From Icerya purchasi (taxonomy: Eukaryota > Arthropoda > Insecta > Hemiptera > Monophlebidae), in NCBI GenBank assembly GCA_039619475.1, contig CM077116.1, forward strand, positions 19,589,443 through 19,653,442: 64,000 bases of DNA, given 5' to 3'. The position numbers and the translations under genes were made by a program. Of this stretch, positions 46,275-55,400 are shown piece after piece (the first letter of the stretch is position 1; every line of letters begins with the position of its first letter). The notes beneath the pieces are model-generated. The model searched no databases. It was not told the origin of the DNA and worked only from the letters and a program-made list of their open reading frames with translations.

Positions 46275-48752
46275 CTAGGTGATCGGAAGTGCATCCCGAC
46301 ACCATTTTCTTCGTTTGAAACGTCTGGGCGGATTTCCTGGTACATTTGGTTGATACATACGGCTGATGTTCGGATTTGTACTGCACTTCAGCTTGTCGAA
46401 AAACTTCCTGTACTGCTCCACATAAATATCTTTTACAAATAGCACTTGCAAATCTGTGTGTAGTGTTAAGTTCGACACGTATCTTGGCGCGGAAGTAATA
46501 ATCCGAAGTATCTTTGACTGCTCCCTTTGAATCTTCAATAGATTTGATGTTGCAGTTGTCCCGTACAGTTCCAGCCCGTACCTCCAAATGGGCGCTATCA
46601 TTGTTAAATATAGTTGACGCTTGACATTTAAGCTCAAGGTCGATTTTCTTCCTATTAATGGATATAATAACCTACATCGATTAGAGACTGTTTTCTTAGT
46701 CTGAATGACATGATGCCTCCATGTAAGCCGTCTGTCCAAATGCATCCCAAGATAACGAGCTGAGTCAACTTGTGGGATTGTTGAATTACAAATTTTCAAA
46801 ACAGGACAGGTAACGTGTCTATTCGTAAATGTGACATGCTGGCTTTTAGCTGGGTTAAAACTTATACCCCAAAGCCGTGCCCAGTCTGCCATTCAATTTA
46901 TATGACTCTGAACTGCAGCATTAGCATATACTGAATTTGTGTTTGATGCTAGTATCGCTATGTCATCAGCAAATGTGGCGAGCACAGTCTGATTCGATCC
47001 AGGCATGTCAGCTGTGTAAACCGAGTATAATACTGGGCCAAGTATGCTCCCTTGCGGGACCGACGACTGAATGTTATGTTCTTCCGAGATTGAATCATTA
47101 ACTCTGACGGTAAATGTTCTACCATTTAAATACGATGTTAATAGCTTGTGCAGGTCAGAAGGAACGAACTGTTTGAGTTTGTATAGCAACCCTGCATGCC
47201 ATACCTTATCGAAAGCCTGGGCAGTGTCGAGGAAGACCGCCGAGCATACTTCATTTCTTTCAAATGTCGAAGAGATAGCGTCAACCAATCTATGGCATTG
47301 TTCAATAGTAGAATGTTCAGAACGGAAGCCAAATTGGTGATCCGGGATTATATGATATTTATTCAAAATTGGATGTAGACGACTTAAGATAAGCTTTTCG
47401 AAGACCTTTGAGAGAGAACAAAGTAAGCTAACTGGTCGGTAGGAGAATACATCTGTTTCAGGTTTTCCTACTTTACGAACCATTATAATCTCCGATTTCT
47501 TCCACATATTTGGAAAGTAGCCGATTCTAAGCGAGCTGTTGTATACATAACACAGCAGGATGGCCGCTTTACGCGGGAAGTGTCGGACAATTTCCGCCGT
47601 AATCTTGTCGCATCCAGGAGATTTCCTTAAAGGTGTATTTTGGAGGAATTCAAAAACCTCTCTCGGCGCAAATACTTTAGTCCTATTATGAGCCTGCGAG
47701 CGTTCCTCCAAGACCCTCTGCACTCGCTGTATGTGGTCTTGATCAGCATCTAACTGAGGTGAGAAGACTATAGACAAGTGATTTGCAAAAGCATTTGCCT
47801 TGTCTTTATCCGTTTTTACCCAGTTACTATTCACTTTTAAATTAAAAGGTTCTTCCTTCGTCTTCATCAGCTTCTTTGCTTTATACCATAGAGATCTATT
47901 ATCATCGTTAAATTGGTGCAACTTATAAGTAAGAATTTGATTCTTATATTCACTTAGTGCAGCTTTCAACTTGGCTTGTAAGGTAATGTACCTAAGCGTA
48001 AACGAGGGATAACGATTACGTTGCCATTTCTTTCTGGCCGCCCGGGTATCTCTAATTAATTTCCTTAACCCGATTGGGATAAAGATGTTATATCCAAATT
48101 TATTAAGATCATAATTTGTAGCCTTATTGCATGCATCTTGCACCAGAGAAGTGAAATCCTTCACTGCAGCATCAATGTCATTTGTACTTTTTAGCCTAAT
48201 CTTCAGGTTGGTATTATTCTCTATTATATTTGAGAAGATGGTCCAGTTTGTAGTTTTGTTGACGAGTGTCCGTTGTTGCGATATCATTTTGGGATGCGAG
48301 TTTACCACAGCAATCACAGGCACGTGATCTGAGGATAGATCAACAATGGTATTACAGTCTCTGTTGTATGACTGAAGACCGCGAATAATAAAGAAATCTA
48401 AAATATCCGGATGCCTGTCGCAGTGGCTAGGCCAGTACGTCGGGGTCGTCGGAGACAAAACACTAAGAAAGTTATCATGTATTGCTTTAGCTAGCCTTTT
48501 TCCCGATTGATTAGTTATCCGAGATCCCCACTCGCTATTCTTCGCGTTAAAGTCTCCGCCACAAATGAATTTATTCCCAAGGTGTTTAAAGATTGCATTA
48601 AATTCAGCCTGCGGTATACGAAACTCACCATGGCAATAAATCGCAGCTATTCCAAATTCACTCGAAAGTGTCTCCATATTCACTGCCACGATTTGGTATG
48701 CATCCGAGGAACGTGAGAAGTTTTTGTACTGTTTGTAACAGTTTTTAATCAT
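46275..48752 (-). pseudogene. Jockey ORF2: partial endonuclease, reverse transcriptase, C-terminus
   Basis: One frame with a single TGA at 46893-46895 (619 + 205 residues). It starts mid-endonuclease: FICGGDFNAKNSEWGSR (about residues 62-78), TYWPSHCDRHPDILDFF and DLSSDHVPV; the first part of the domain is missing. RT: YRPVSLLCSLSKVFEKLI, FGFRSEHSTIEQCHRLV, VFLDTAQAFDKVWH, SSVPQGSILGPVLYSVYTAD, FADDIAILAS. After the TGA (copy 1 has Arg there, so CGA to TGA is likely): MADWARLWGISFNPAKSQ to the end KWCRDALPIT. Reverse transcription is the role of the family; this copy is broken. Confidence 0.88.
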
Positions 48753-49798
48753 TAGCTTGCGGGGTGATTCCCTTCACATAGCGCACATATGGCTGGTTCT
48801 GATGCGTCCCTAGGACAAGATTTTGTATCGTGACGCCCAGCACATTTAACACATCTTGGCGGTAAGTTGCAAAAGTTTGCCGTATGACCCAGTAGCTGGC
48901 ACCTTTTACATTGATGCAGCCTAGAATTTTTATAGGGTTCTTCGACTACGACGACAGTGTTTAAAATACGAGTAACTTGAAATATGTCCTGATTTTTTGT
49001 AGATGGCTTTAAGTCCACGAAGAACATCGGAAGAGGTTGTTTGGTTTGATTTTTTAAGATATTAATAATTCTGATTACTTCAAATCCCTTTGTGCGTAAT
49101 TCATTCGTTATATCTGTTATGTCAGTAGAAGAGTGCAGGTTTTTTAAAACTACCCTAAATGGTTTCTCCTCCGCTAGTGAGTATGTATAATAAAAATAGT
49201 TATTTTCCTTTAAAGCTTTAATAACAGCGCGATAGCTTAACGGATTTTGTGTCTTTACTGTTATGCCCGTTAGAGTTGATTTTAACGAGAACTGAACATT
49301 TTGTAAAGTTAATAAAAATTTTCTAAAGTCAGTAAATTTTTGAATATTTTTTACCATTATCGGCGGTGGTAATTTTATATTTTTGTTAATACTGGGCTCA
49401 TTCATTTTATCGTTATTTACTTTAGTAACTTTTTCCCCACTTTCCACATCGCTTATGTTATTAATGGGAGCGTGTGTATCAGTTTGCATTTGATTTTCGT
49501 CTTCATTAGCGAGAAATTTAAATATGTTAACTTTCACCGGTTTATTATTATGAATGGAGACAGTAGTACTATTAGCTAATTTCGCCGTATGTTTTGGTGT
49601 TTGCCAAGTATCGTCGCTATCGCTTGTTTGCGTATTAGAATGCTGTCTCTTGACAGTGTAGCCGGTGTTATCCTGTTTACGAATAATTTTAACAGGACTT
49701 ACCCCACGTGAATTCGATGCAGAAGAAGAAGCAGCTACTGCCGTAGTAGACGCGCCAGTCGGCCGTTTTACAATAGAAAGAGTGGCCGGCGTTGGCAT
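48752..49798 (-). CDS. Jockey ORF1, gag-like nucleic-acid-binding protein, C-truncated
   Basis: 348 residues. A Ser/Thr/Asn-rich N-terminus (about 1-140) is followed by the PRE/C2HC-associated domain (about 150-280; FRVVLKNLHSSTDITDITNE, LPMFFVDLKPSTKNQDIF) and zinc knuckles near the end: CKRCQLLGHTANFC, CVKCAGRHDTKSC and the start of a third (CALCEGNHPAS). The frame ends right after this third knuckle, where jockey ORF1 proteins normally continue, because the internal deletion brings in ORF2 sequence. Stop and ORF2 start overlap as TAATG. The family packages the element RNA. Start chosen as the first ATG before the low-complexity region. Confidence 0.85.
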   Translation of the reverse strand: MPTPATLSIVKRPTGASTTAVAASSSASNSRGVSPVKIIRKQDNTGYTVKRQHSNTQTSDSDDTWQTPKHTAKLANSTTVSIHNNKPVKVNIFKFLANEDENQMQTDTHAPINNISDVESGEKVTKVNNDKMNEPSINKNIKLPPPIMVKNIQKFTDFRKFLLTLQNVQFSLKSTLTGITVKTQNPLSYRAVIKALKENNYFYYTYSLAEEKPFRVVLKNLHSSTDITDITNELRTKGFEVIRIINILKNQTKQPLPMFFVDLKPSTKNQDIFQVTRILNTVVVVEEPYKNSRLHQCKRCQLLGHTANFCNLPPRCVKCAGRHDTKSCPRDASEPAICALCEGNHPAS

Positions 49799-49920
49799 GA
49801 TAAGTTCGATTATTCGATAACTTGTCTGGTATAGAGAGAGTTATCGAAGTTAAAATAAATGCAATAAATACGAGCGGTCTGGCGGAGCCAGCCGATAAAG
49901 GAAAGATCTCACCTGCGTTA

Positions 49921-51009
49921 TCAGCGGTCGGCTATGTATTTCTGTTCGATCGAATGATAAGATAATATACAGCCCGGAATAATTACCGATGCGCGACTAT
50001 TATTACAGAGGCCGAAATATGTTCGAGAACAATAGCAAAGAATTAACATGCACGAACGCGATGAACAAGACTTCACTTTAACATAACTACGATTGGTTCC
50101 TCTAGCGTTTAAGATACTTAACTCTGGTGTTTGTAGTAAGCGATTCTGCAACTCCAGTAGCTGTTGCGTGGTGGTATTCGAGAATTCTAGCTCTTGTTCG
50201 TGAGGTGTTCTGGGTGGTAGAGGTTCCGCCGTATAGGATGTGGACACGATCTCCGTGGTTAAATTCGATGAATGTGGGGATTTGTGTCCATGTAAATCCT
50301 CGGCGTTTCCAGTCGGCGGCGTAACACTCCGCGTGTAATACGAACGTGTACCAGACTCCTTCTGATGGCGTTTCGTCCGTATCGCATGGATTGGTATCGG
50401 TCGTTTCCGTGGTGTGAATAGTTGACGGACAGTAGGTAGAAGTGGGTGTTGGAAGTTTCGAATTTTGTGTTGAATTAATGTGATCCAGTCCTGTGGTGTT
50501 GTCGCTAATGGGTGATGAGTGATTACGTTGGTTTGTAAATCGGTTATCTCTAGTTCCCGACTGAGGATTACATGTAGAACTTCTTCCGTCGTCGTTGTCC
50601 GATATGAGCGGACTGGTGCTTTCTCGTTTCCGAATTGGATGAACGTTTCCAATGGACGCGAAAATGCTGCCATCGTATCTAGGGTTTCTCGTATTAGCGT
50701 TTCCCTCATTATCCGACTGCTGATGTTGGTTAACGTTAATATCCAAATGTTCTGATATATGTGCCGGGCTAGTGTTATGTACGATATTAGTCGGTTCAGT
50801 GGTTCGTGGTATCGTTGGTGATCGTGGTGATCGTTGTATAGATCCATGAGCATGTTGAGAATCGATTGATTGTTCAGTTCGGTTGTGGAGGTTTTCGATT
50901 GTATTATTATCATGTACCGACGAGGTGCGATCGGGACTTGTTTGTTGTGTTTCAATATAGTCGGATATTCGGACGGAGTTTGCACTTGGTCTATCCATAG
51001 TAGCGCCAT
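49921..51009 (-). pseudogene. Overlapping ORF A of densovirus-like element (362 codons)
   Basis: It opens at the first ATG after the leader intron (51007-51009; MALLWIDQVQTP), 11 nt before the start of ORF B and in another frame, and overlaps ORF B over its whole length. It has a fairly normal composition with Leu/Ile-rich stretches (LMDLYND, YITLARHIYQNIWILTL). In densoviruses an NS2-type protein is read from such an overlapping frame by leaky scanning, which is the basis for this label; I do not recognise the sequence itself. Codons beyond about 50101 probably come from other DNA past the viral break, so the true length is uncertain. The ATG and first 51 codons are duplicated at 51998-52160. 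Confidence 0.5.
50102..50998 (-). pseudogene. Densovirus NS1-like N-terminal region (ORF B, 298 codons), endogenous viral remnant
   Basis: Starts at 50996-50998. Residues about 1-210 are a Ser/Thr/Asn/Asp/His-rich, probably disordered region. Residues about 214-298 look folded: GVWYTFVLHAE (214-224), a Trp/Arg segment, and HGDRVHILYGG (248-258), followed by a helix-like Arg/Ala stretch. Parvovirus NS1 proteins have a nickase domain with a His-hydrophobic-His type strand in this position. Assignment rests on this resemblance plus context (terminal hairpin, spliced leader, paired overlapping starts), not on a database match. The frame ends at 50102-50104, long before the helicase domain an NS1 would have, and no helicase or capsid coding is seen in the window. 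Defective. Confidence 0.55.
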
Positions 51010-51190
51010 ACTCTACAATTGAGAGGAGGAGGAGGATTAAAATTTTTACGATTAAATAATTTAACGGAGGTGTTAGAAGTTAGAAATTAACTCGCGGTGT
51101 ATAAAAAATTTGTTAGGACTTAGAAAAATTTCTACTTACCGATATTTATGCAATCTCGTAAAGCCGCTGTCGAACACGGGAAATTCGTGT
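50847..51190 (-). repeat. Inverted-repeat arm 1 (344 bp): leader, intron and start of NS-like ORFs
   Basis: It is the reverse complement of 51817-52160 with about two mismatches seen (one in the polypyrimidine tract, one in codon 46-47). It contains the short leader, the 127-nt intron and the first 51 codons of ORF A and 48 of ORF B. Beyond 50847 the two copies diverge abruptly. Confidence 0.95.
51013..51139 (-). other. 127-nt leader intron (arm 1)
   Basis: Donor ATCG|GTAAGTAG at 51140/51139; branch-like TTCTAAC repeated twice; a pyrimidine run (TCCTCCTCCTCCTCTC) and acceptor TTGTAG|AG at 51013/51012, just 3 nt before the first ATG. Reads as an intron in a 5' leader, removed before translation of the overlapping ORFs. 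Inferred from consensus, not from transcripts. Confidence 0.65.
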
Positions 51191-51270
51191 AGCAGTGAAA
51201 ACACGCGCAACTAGGAATGCCGTGTTCACAATTCGTGTGATGCGAACACTCGTATTGGAACATTATGTGA

Positions 51271-51277
51271 TTTTATA
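51271..51277 (-). promoter_or_regulatory. TATA box of the NS-like unit
   Basis: TATAAAA on the minus strand, about 130 nt before the leader donor. It lies in the minus-strand copy only; the plus-strand copy starts after this point and so lacks a promoter. Confidence 0.45.
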
Positions 51278-51449
51278 CGAACGGTACGGTATTATATAGT
51301 AAATTTCGCTGTTAAATACGTAATACCGATTCGTGTAGTAATGTAAACCACTTTTTAATAATTCCGTCCGATTTCTCAGTTAGTCAGGAAAAACCGGTGC
51401 TTCCTCATCCTCTTGAAGAGATCGGAGGTTAACTCCTACCTCCATAGTC

Positions 51450-51620
51450 TGGAGGAGGAGGACTGGTCGAAAAAACGGGAGTAATAAATTAAACGGAGGT
51501 TGTTGGAAATATCGGTAAGAAATGAAGGTTAACTGGAACGTATTTAAATGAGATGAATAAATTACGGACTTAGAAAAATTTTCGTAAATATTTCTGGTAA
51601 ATAAATTATTTAGTAGAAAA
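51450..51620 (-). repeat. Diverged extra copy of the leader-intron-ATG region
   Basis: On the minus strand it reads AAAATTTTTCTAAGTCC, CAACCTCCGTTTAAT and CCTCCTCCTCCAGACTATGG, the same order of blocks as in the arm 1 intron and start, with many changes. After that ATG (51454-51456) a 21-codon frame runs to a stop near 51391. It looks like an old tandem duplication upstream of the promoter. Confidence 0.5.
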
Positions 51621-51679
51621 ACAAAAACAACCTTCCGAACTAGTAGTCGCAGTCGATAGTCCGCCCTCCAAAAAAAAAG

Positions 51680-51815
51680 TTATTTTTTTTCTCTTTTCTT
51701 TGAAAGAATATTTACTATTTTAGTTAAAACATCTTTTCATAGAAAAGTAAAACATTGTTTTAATGTTTTAACTAAAATAGTAAATATTCTTTCAAAGAAA
51801 AGAGAAAAAAAATAA
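51680..51815. repeat. 136-nt T-shaped palindrome, parvovirus-type terminal hairpin
   Basis: A perfect 53-bp stem (51680-51732 with 51763-51815) encloses two contiguous small hairpins: CTTTTC-ATA-GAAAAG (51733-51747) and TAAAAC-ATT-GTTTTA (51748-51762). Every base of the 136 nt has a place in the structure. Parvovirus genomes end in palindromes that fold in just this T form and prime DNA replication. It lies 1 bp from arm 2 and about 490 bp from arm 1. Confidence 0.85.
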
Positions 51816-51816
51816 C

Positions 51817-52160
51817 ACACGAATTTCCCGTGTTCGACAGCGGCTTTACGAGATTGCATAAATATCGGTAAGTAGAAATTTTTCTAAGTCCTAACAAATT
51901 TTTTATACACCGCGAGTTAATTTCTAACTTCTAACACCTCCGTTAAATTATTTAATCGTAAAAATTTTAATCCTCCTCCTCCTCTTAATTGTAGAGTATG
52001 GCGCTACTATGGATAGACCAAGTGCAAACTCCGTCCGAATATCCGACTATATTGAAACACAACAAACAAGTCCCGATCGCACCTCGTCGGTACATGATAA
52101 TAATACAATCGAAAACCTCCACAACCGAACTGAACAACCAATCGATTCTCAACATGCTCA
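51817..52160 (+). repeat. Inverted-repeat arm 2 (344 bp), plus-strand copy
   Basis: Carries, on the plus strand, leader 51817-51867, intron 51868-51994 (donor ATCG|GTAAGTAG, acceptor TTGTAG|AG, also 127 nt) and the two start codons (51998 and 52009). It ends at 52160, where non-viral AT-rich DNA begins, 270 bp before the NXF1 start exon. Confidence 0.93.
51868..51994 (+). other. 127-nt leader intron (arm 2)
   Basis: Same length and splice sites as the arm 1 intron; one C-to-T difference in the pyrimidine tract. No promoter precedes it on this strand, but transcripts entering from the left could use its donor or acceptor. Confidence 0.6.
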
Positions 52161-52219
52161 ATAAAAAACTTATTTTATTCGAAATCATAAAAACTTACAT
52201 ATATATTATATCAACTTAA
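51998..52219 (+). pseudogene. Truncated duplicate of ORF A start (73 codons)
   Basis: The first 54 or so codons match ORF A (MALLWIDQVQTP…). After 52160 the frame runs into unrelated AT-rich sequence and stops at 52219. The ORF B start (52009) is also present and is cut off at the same point. A broken viral remnant. Confidence 0.8.
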
Positions 52220-52432
52220 GAAATACATTGATTTAATTGTACACAATAAAATAAAAAATTCAACATGTCGATATATATAATCGATTCTAAGTATATCCAA
52301 TATTGAATTCTGCAATTTCAAGGTTAGGTAACAAAATAATCTGTTTTTTTAGTTTTAGACTGGTTACCTGTGTACTTCTTTTGTTATCATTACTGTTGTT
52401 TATTTTATAATTTTAATTCATTGTAACAGTAC
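52161..52432. promoter_or_regulatory. Upstream region of NXF1, probable 5' UTR intron end
   Basis: AT-rich. TTTTAATTCATTGTAACAG|T at 52411-52430 is a good 3' splice site just before the first in-frame ATG pair, suggesting that NXF1 has at least one untranslated exon further upstream, possibly on the far side of the viral insert. No clear core promoter was found here. Confidence 0.45.
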
Positions 52433-55400
52433 ATGATGTCTAATTTTCAAAAAAACAGAAACCAATCTTGTAAGTAAAAACAACTTAATTTTAACTAACA
52501 CGGATGTGTTACGGTGGCATGTTTGATTTTTGTATGTAATAATTTCTCTGCTACATATGTATTTTTTCGACAATAATGTTTTGTAAAATAATTTAAAAAT
52601 TATCAGGGAGAAGAAATAATAGATTCGAATTTGATACTACTGTCCGCCATGTAACTTTTAAAAATGATGGTAATACTGGTGAAGGCCGTGGAGGCTACAA
52701 AAGGCGACCCCAAAAGTTTAATGAAAAACTTCGACAAATGATCGTTGATAATGACAGTAGTATACGTGATTTAACAGTTAATAAAACACGTTTGTAAGTA
52801 TTATTATATTACCCCGATTATATGCACTATAGATTATGTTAGAAAATTTTAAGCTTTATACGGTACTGAGTTAAATAATTACTAGTGTTAAAATTAAATG
52901 TTGGTCATTTGTATGCCACGTTTTTCAAATATTTGTAAAATGAAAAATAATAATGTTTAATATTTACAGTCCCCGTATATGCATGTTTATAAATGGAATA
53001 AGTGGAATATGTGCAAAAAATATTTCCAAAATTTAAAATATGTAAATGTATGTTAAAAAGTGTGGTAGGTAGTGTATATATTAAAATAAAAAACATGTTT
53101 TTCTTGTTACCCCTTAAGTATATATTAACATGTTGAATTTTCTTCTATTAAAGATATATGTATCGAAAAATTCAAAATTCAAAAATTACTCGACTTAAAA
53201 TACGAATTTATTACGAATTTTCAATATAAAACTTACGCTTTGCGTTCATTTAATTTTTCTTTACTATAATCTACGGTGCAATTGAATGGTATTAAATAAG
53301 CGATATTTTATATCCATAATGTGCGATATTAAAACAATAAAAAACACCGAATAAAATACCCTATTTTTATCCTTCGAATAAGGCAATGCATTATTTTATC
53401 ATTGGTTGAAAATTTAGAATCGTTAATGGAATGCCGCGACTCATTATCAAAATTTGCTCCTTCCACGTTGTAAAAAAAAAAAATAGTACAAAAGTAAAAA
53501 ACAAAAGAACTACACCAGTCTCGAATATAGCTTCAAATCGTTTTCTGGATGTATGTAGTATGCTCCCCTTGAAAATTGGTTACAATATAAGCACTTTTCT
53601 GTGAGTAATTTATTGCCGTTAATTAACATCTAATCATCGGACTAATTACGTTTAGCTTTATTTATGTCGCTATTCATTTTCTCCAATTTTGCGCTAGTAC
53701 ACGGGTAACTAACGTAATAAAAATATTAACATTCTAAAAAAAGTCGAAAAGTGAATATTTTTACGCATTTAAGTTATTTTTTTTAAGAAACAAAAATCTT
53801 TATTTAGAAAAAGGTATTTCTGTTCATAAAGATACAGTTACGATAAATACAGCTAAAGACATTTTAAAAACTGATTGTTTTCTTTGCCAATTCTTTCACG
53901 TCGCAATTTTCATTTTTTTTTTAAATTTTCCTCTCAAGATCAAAACATGAATCTATGTATTCTAATATAAGAAAATAAAACCGGTTTTTTATTTTATTTT
54001 AATACATACCGAAGAAGAATTTTATCTAAATAATAGACCGGAAAATAGGGGGAAAGATCCTCCAATTTTTTTTTTCTTAAAGGAATTTATAAATGCCGCT
54101 GACCATTTCAAAAATCTTAAATATATATTTTTCATGTGTATAATATACGCTGCTAACGAAATAAAAATACTGTTGAAAGTCTGAAGATTAAGAAAAAAAT
54201 ATAAAAACCTTTAAAGTTTATTAGTATGCACAAAAAGTTCATGGATATAATACCCTATTAAATTGGTATTTTATGAATCAAACACCTTTTAAAATCTTTA
54301 GAAACGAAATATCAAATCATTAATTATAGCAAAAAAAGCTTGCTTTATAAGCAGAGTTCGAATGTAAGTGATAGTATTTAAATTAAAGAGCATAAATTAT
54401 GATTCAATATAATATACTCTATATGAAATTTATTAATTTTTCAATTAGTATTATTTATTTATATTTTGCCAGTGAAGTTTTAATAAATTAGTTTCTTTTG
54501 TTTTTTCCCAGTGAACCATATAAAGGAAATCCACGTAAAAAGGATGGTCATGGCCTTCACGAGAGCCCTTCCTCTTGGTTTAAAGTTACAGTAAGTAATT
54601 CTTTTTTTCGATGTTTAGTGTTATTTTAAATGGAATTATATTAAGTTTTATTATCTGTAGAAAAAGTAATATTTAAAAAAAATAGTGCATTTTTATAAAA
54701 ATTACAATTTTCTGTTTTGTTTTTTTTTTCTTTTTCTTTTTAGTTAGCCAATGGTAAAAAGTATGATAAAAAGGAATTGATTAAAAAGCTACAAGCGTAT
54801 TTGCAACCAGTTCCATTATTACCGATTGGCGTAAGTAGATTTTATTCTATTTTATAATTATTGCATTGCATAGGGATGATTTATATGATTATAAAATCGT
54901 ATATCCCATTTAAAATGCTATGTTTCGTACATGTCTTTTGTAATATTATTTTTACGCTAAGTTTTCCTCATATTTAGTGAAGTTATGGTTTATTGGTTAA
55001 AATCATGTTCAAGAATATGTATACATTTCAAATATTGTTTATAATCATCTTAACACAAGATGTTATAGTTCAAATTTTAACGGTTTTAACTTCAATAACA
55101 TTAGTTTAGAATTGATTTATTATACATTTCTAACTTATTGTTCCAGTTTAAAATATTATATGTGCAATTTAGTTATTATATATAATTTTTAAATATATTG
55201 CAATATTTAATTTTAAATTATTGCTTTAAATGCCATGATGTAATATTTTATTCTATAAATTATATCTTCACACAAGCGTAACGCAATGAATTTTTATCAT
55301 CTTGTTTCATTTATTTTTACACTCCCACTTACTGCATTAATTATTGAATATTAAATTACATATATGTATAAGCGTTAACTTTGTCATTATCTTTATGTCA

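Larger units (their letters stand above)
46010..49900 (-). mobile_element. Jockey-clade LINE, copy 2, with ORF1 and ORF2
   Basis: The 3' end is the T-rich tract 46010-46034; the ORF2 end, ORF2 and ORF1 follow on the minus strand. The 5' limit is uncertain, somewhere between 49800 and 50100. It is longer than copy 1 but carries an internal deletion joining ORF1 to the middle of the endonuclease, and one in-frame stop. The first bases after the tail (ACATTGCACCGG) resemble copy 1 (CCATTGTACCGA). Confidence 0.87.

Noticed and set aside
50102..51009. Overlapping ORFs as gag genes of the adjacent jockey element
   Set aside because: The jockey element already has its own ORF1 with PRE domain and zinc knuckles; the overlapping pair has neither, and its splice signals and hairpin do not fit a LINE 5' UTR.
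50847..52160. Inverted arms as terminal repeats of a cut-and-paste transposon
   Set aside because: The arms lie with the ORF running outward from them, no transposase is between them, and no target duplication flanks the pair; the T-shaped hairpin is also unlike transposon ends.
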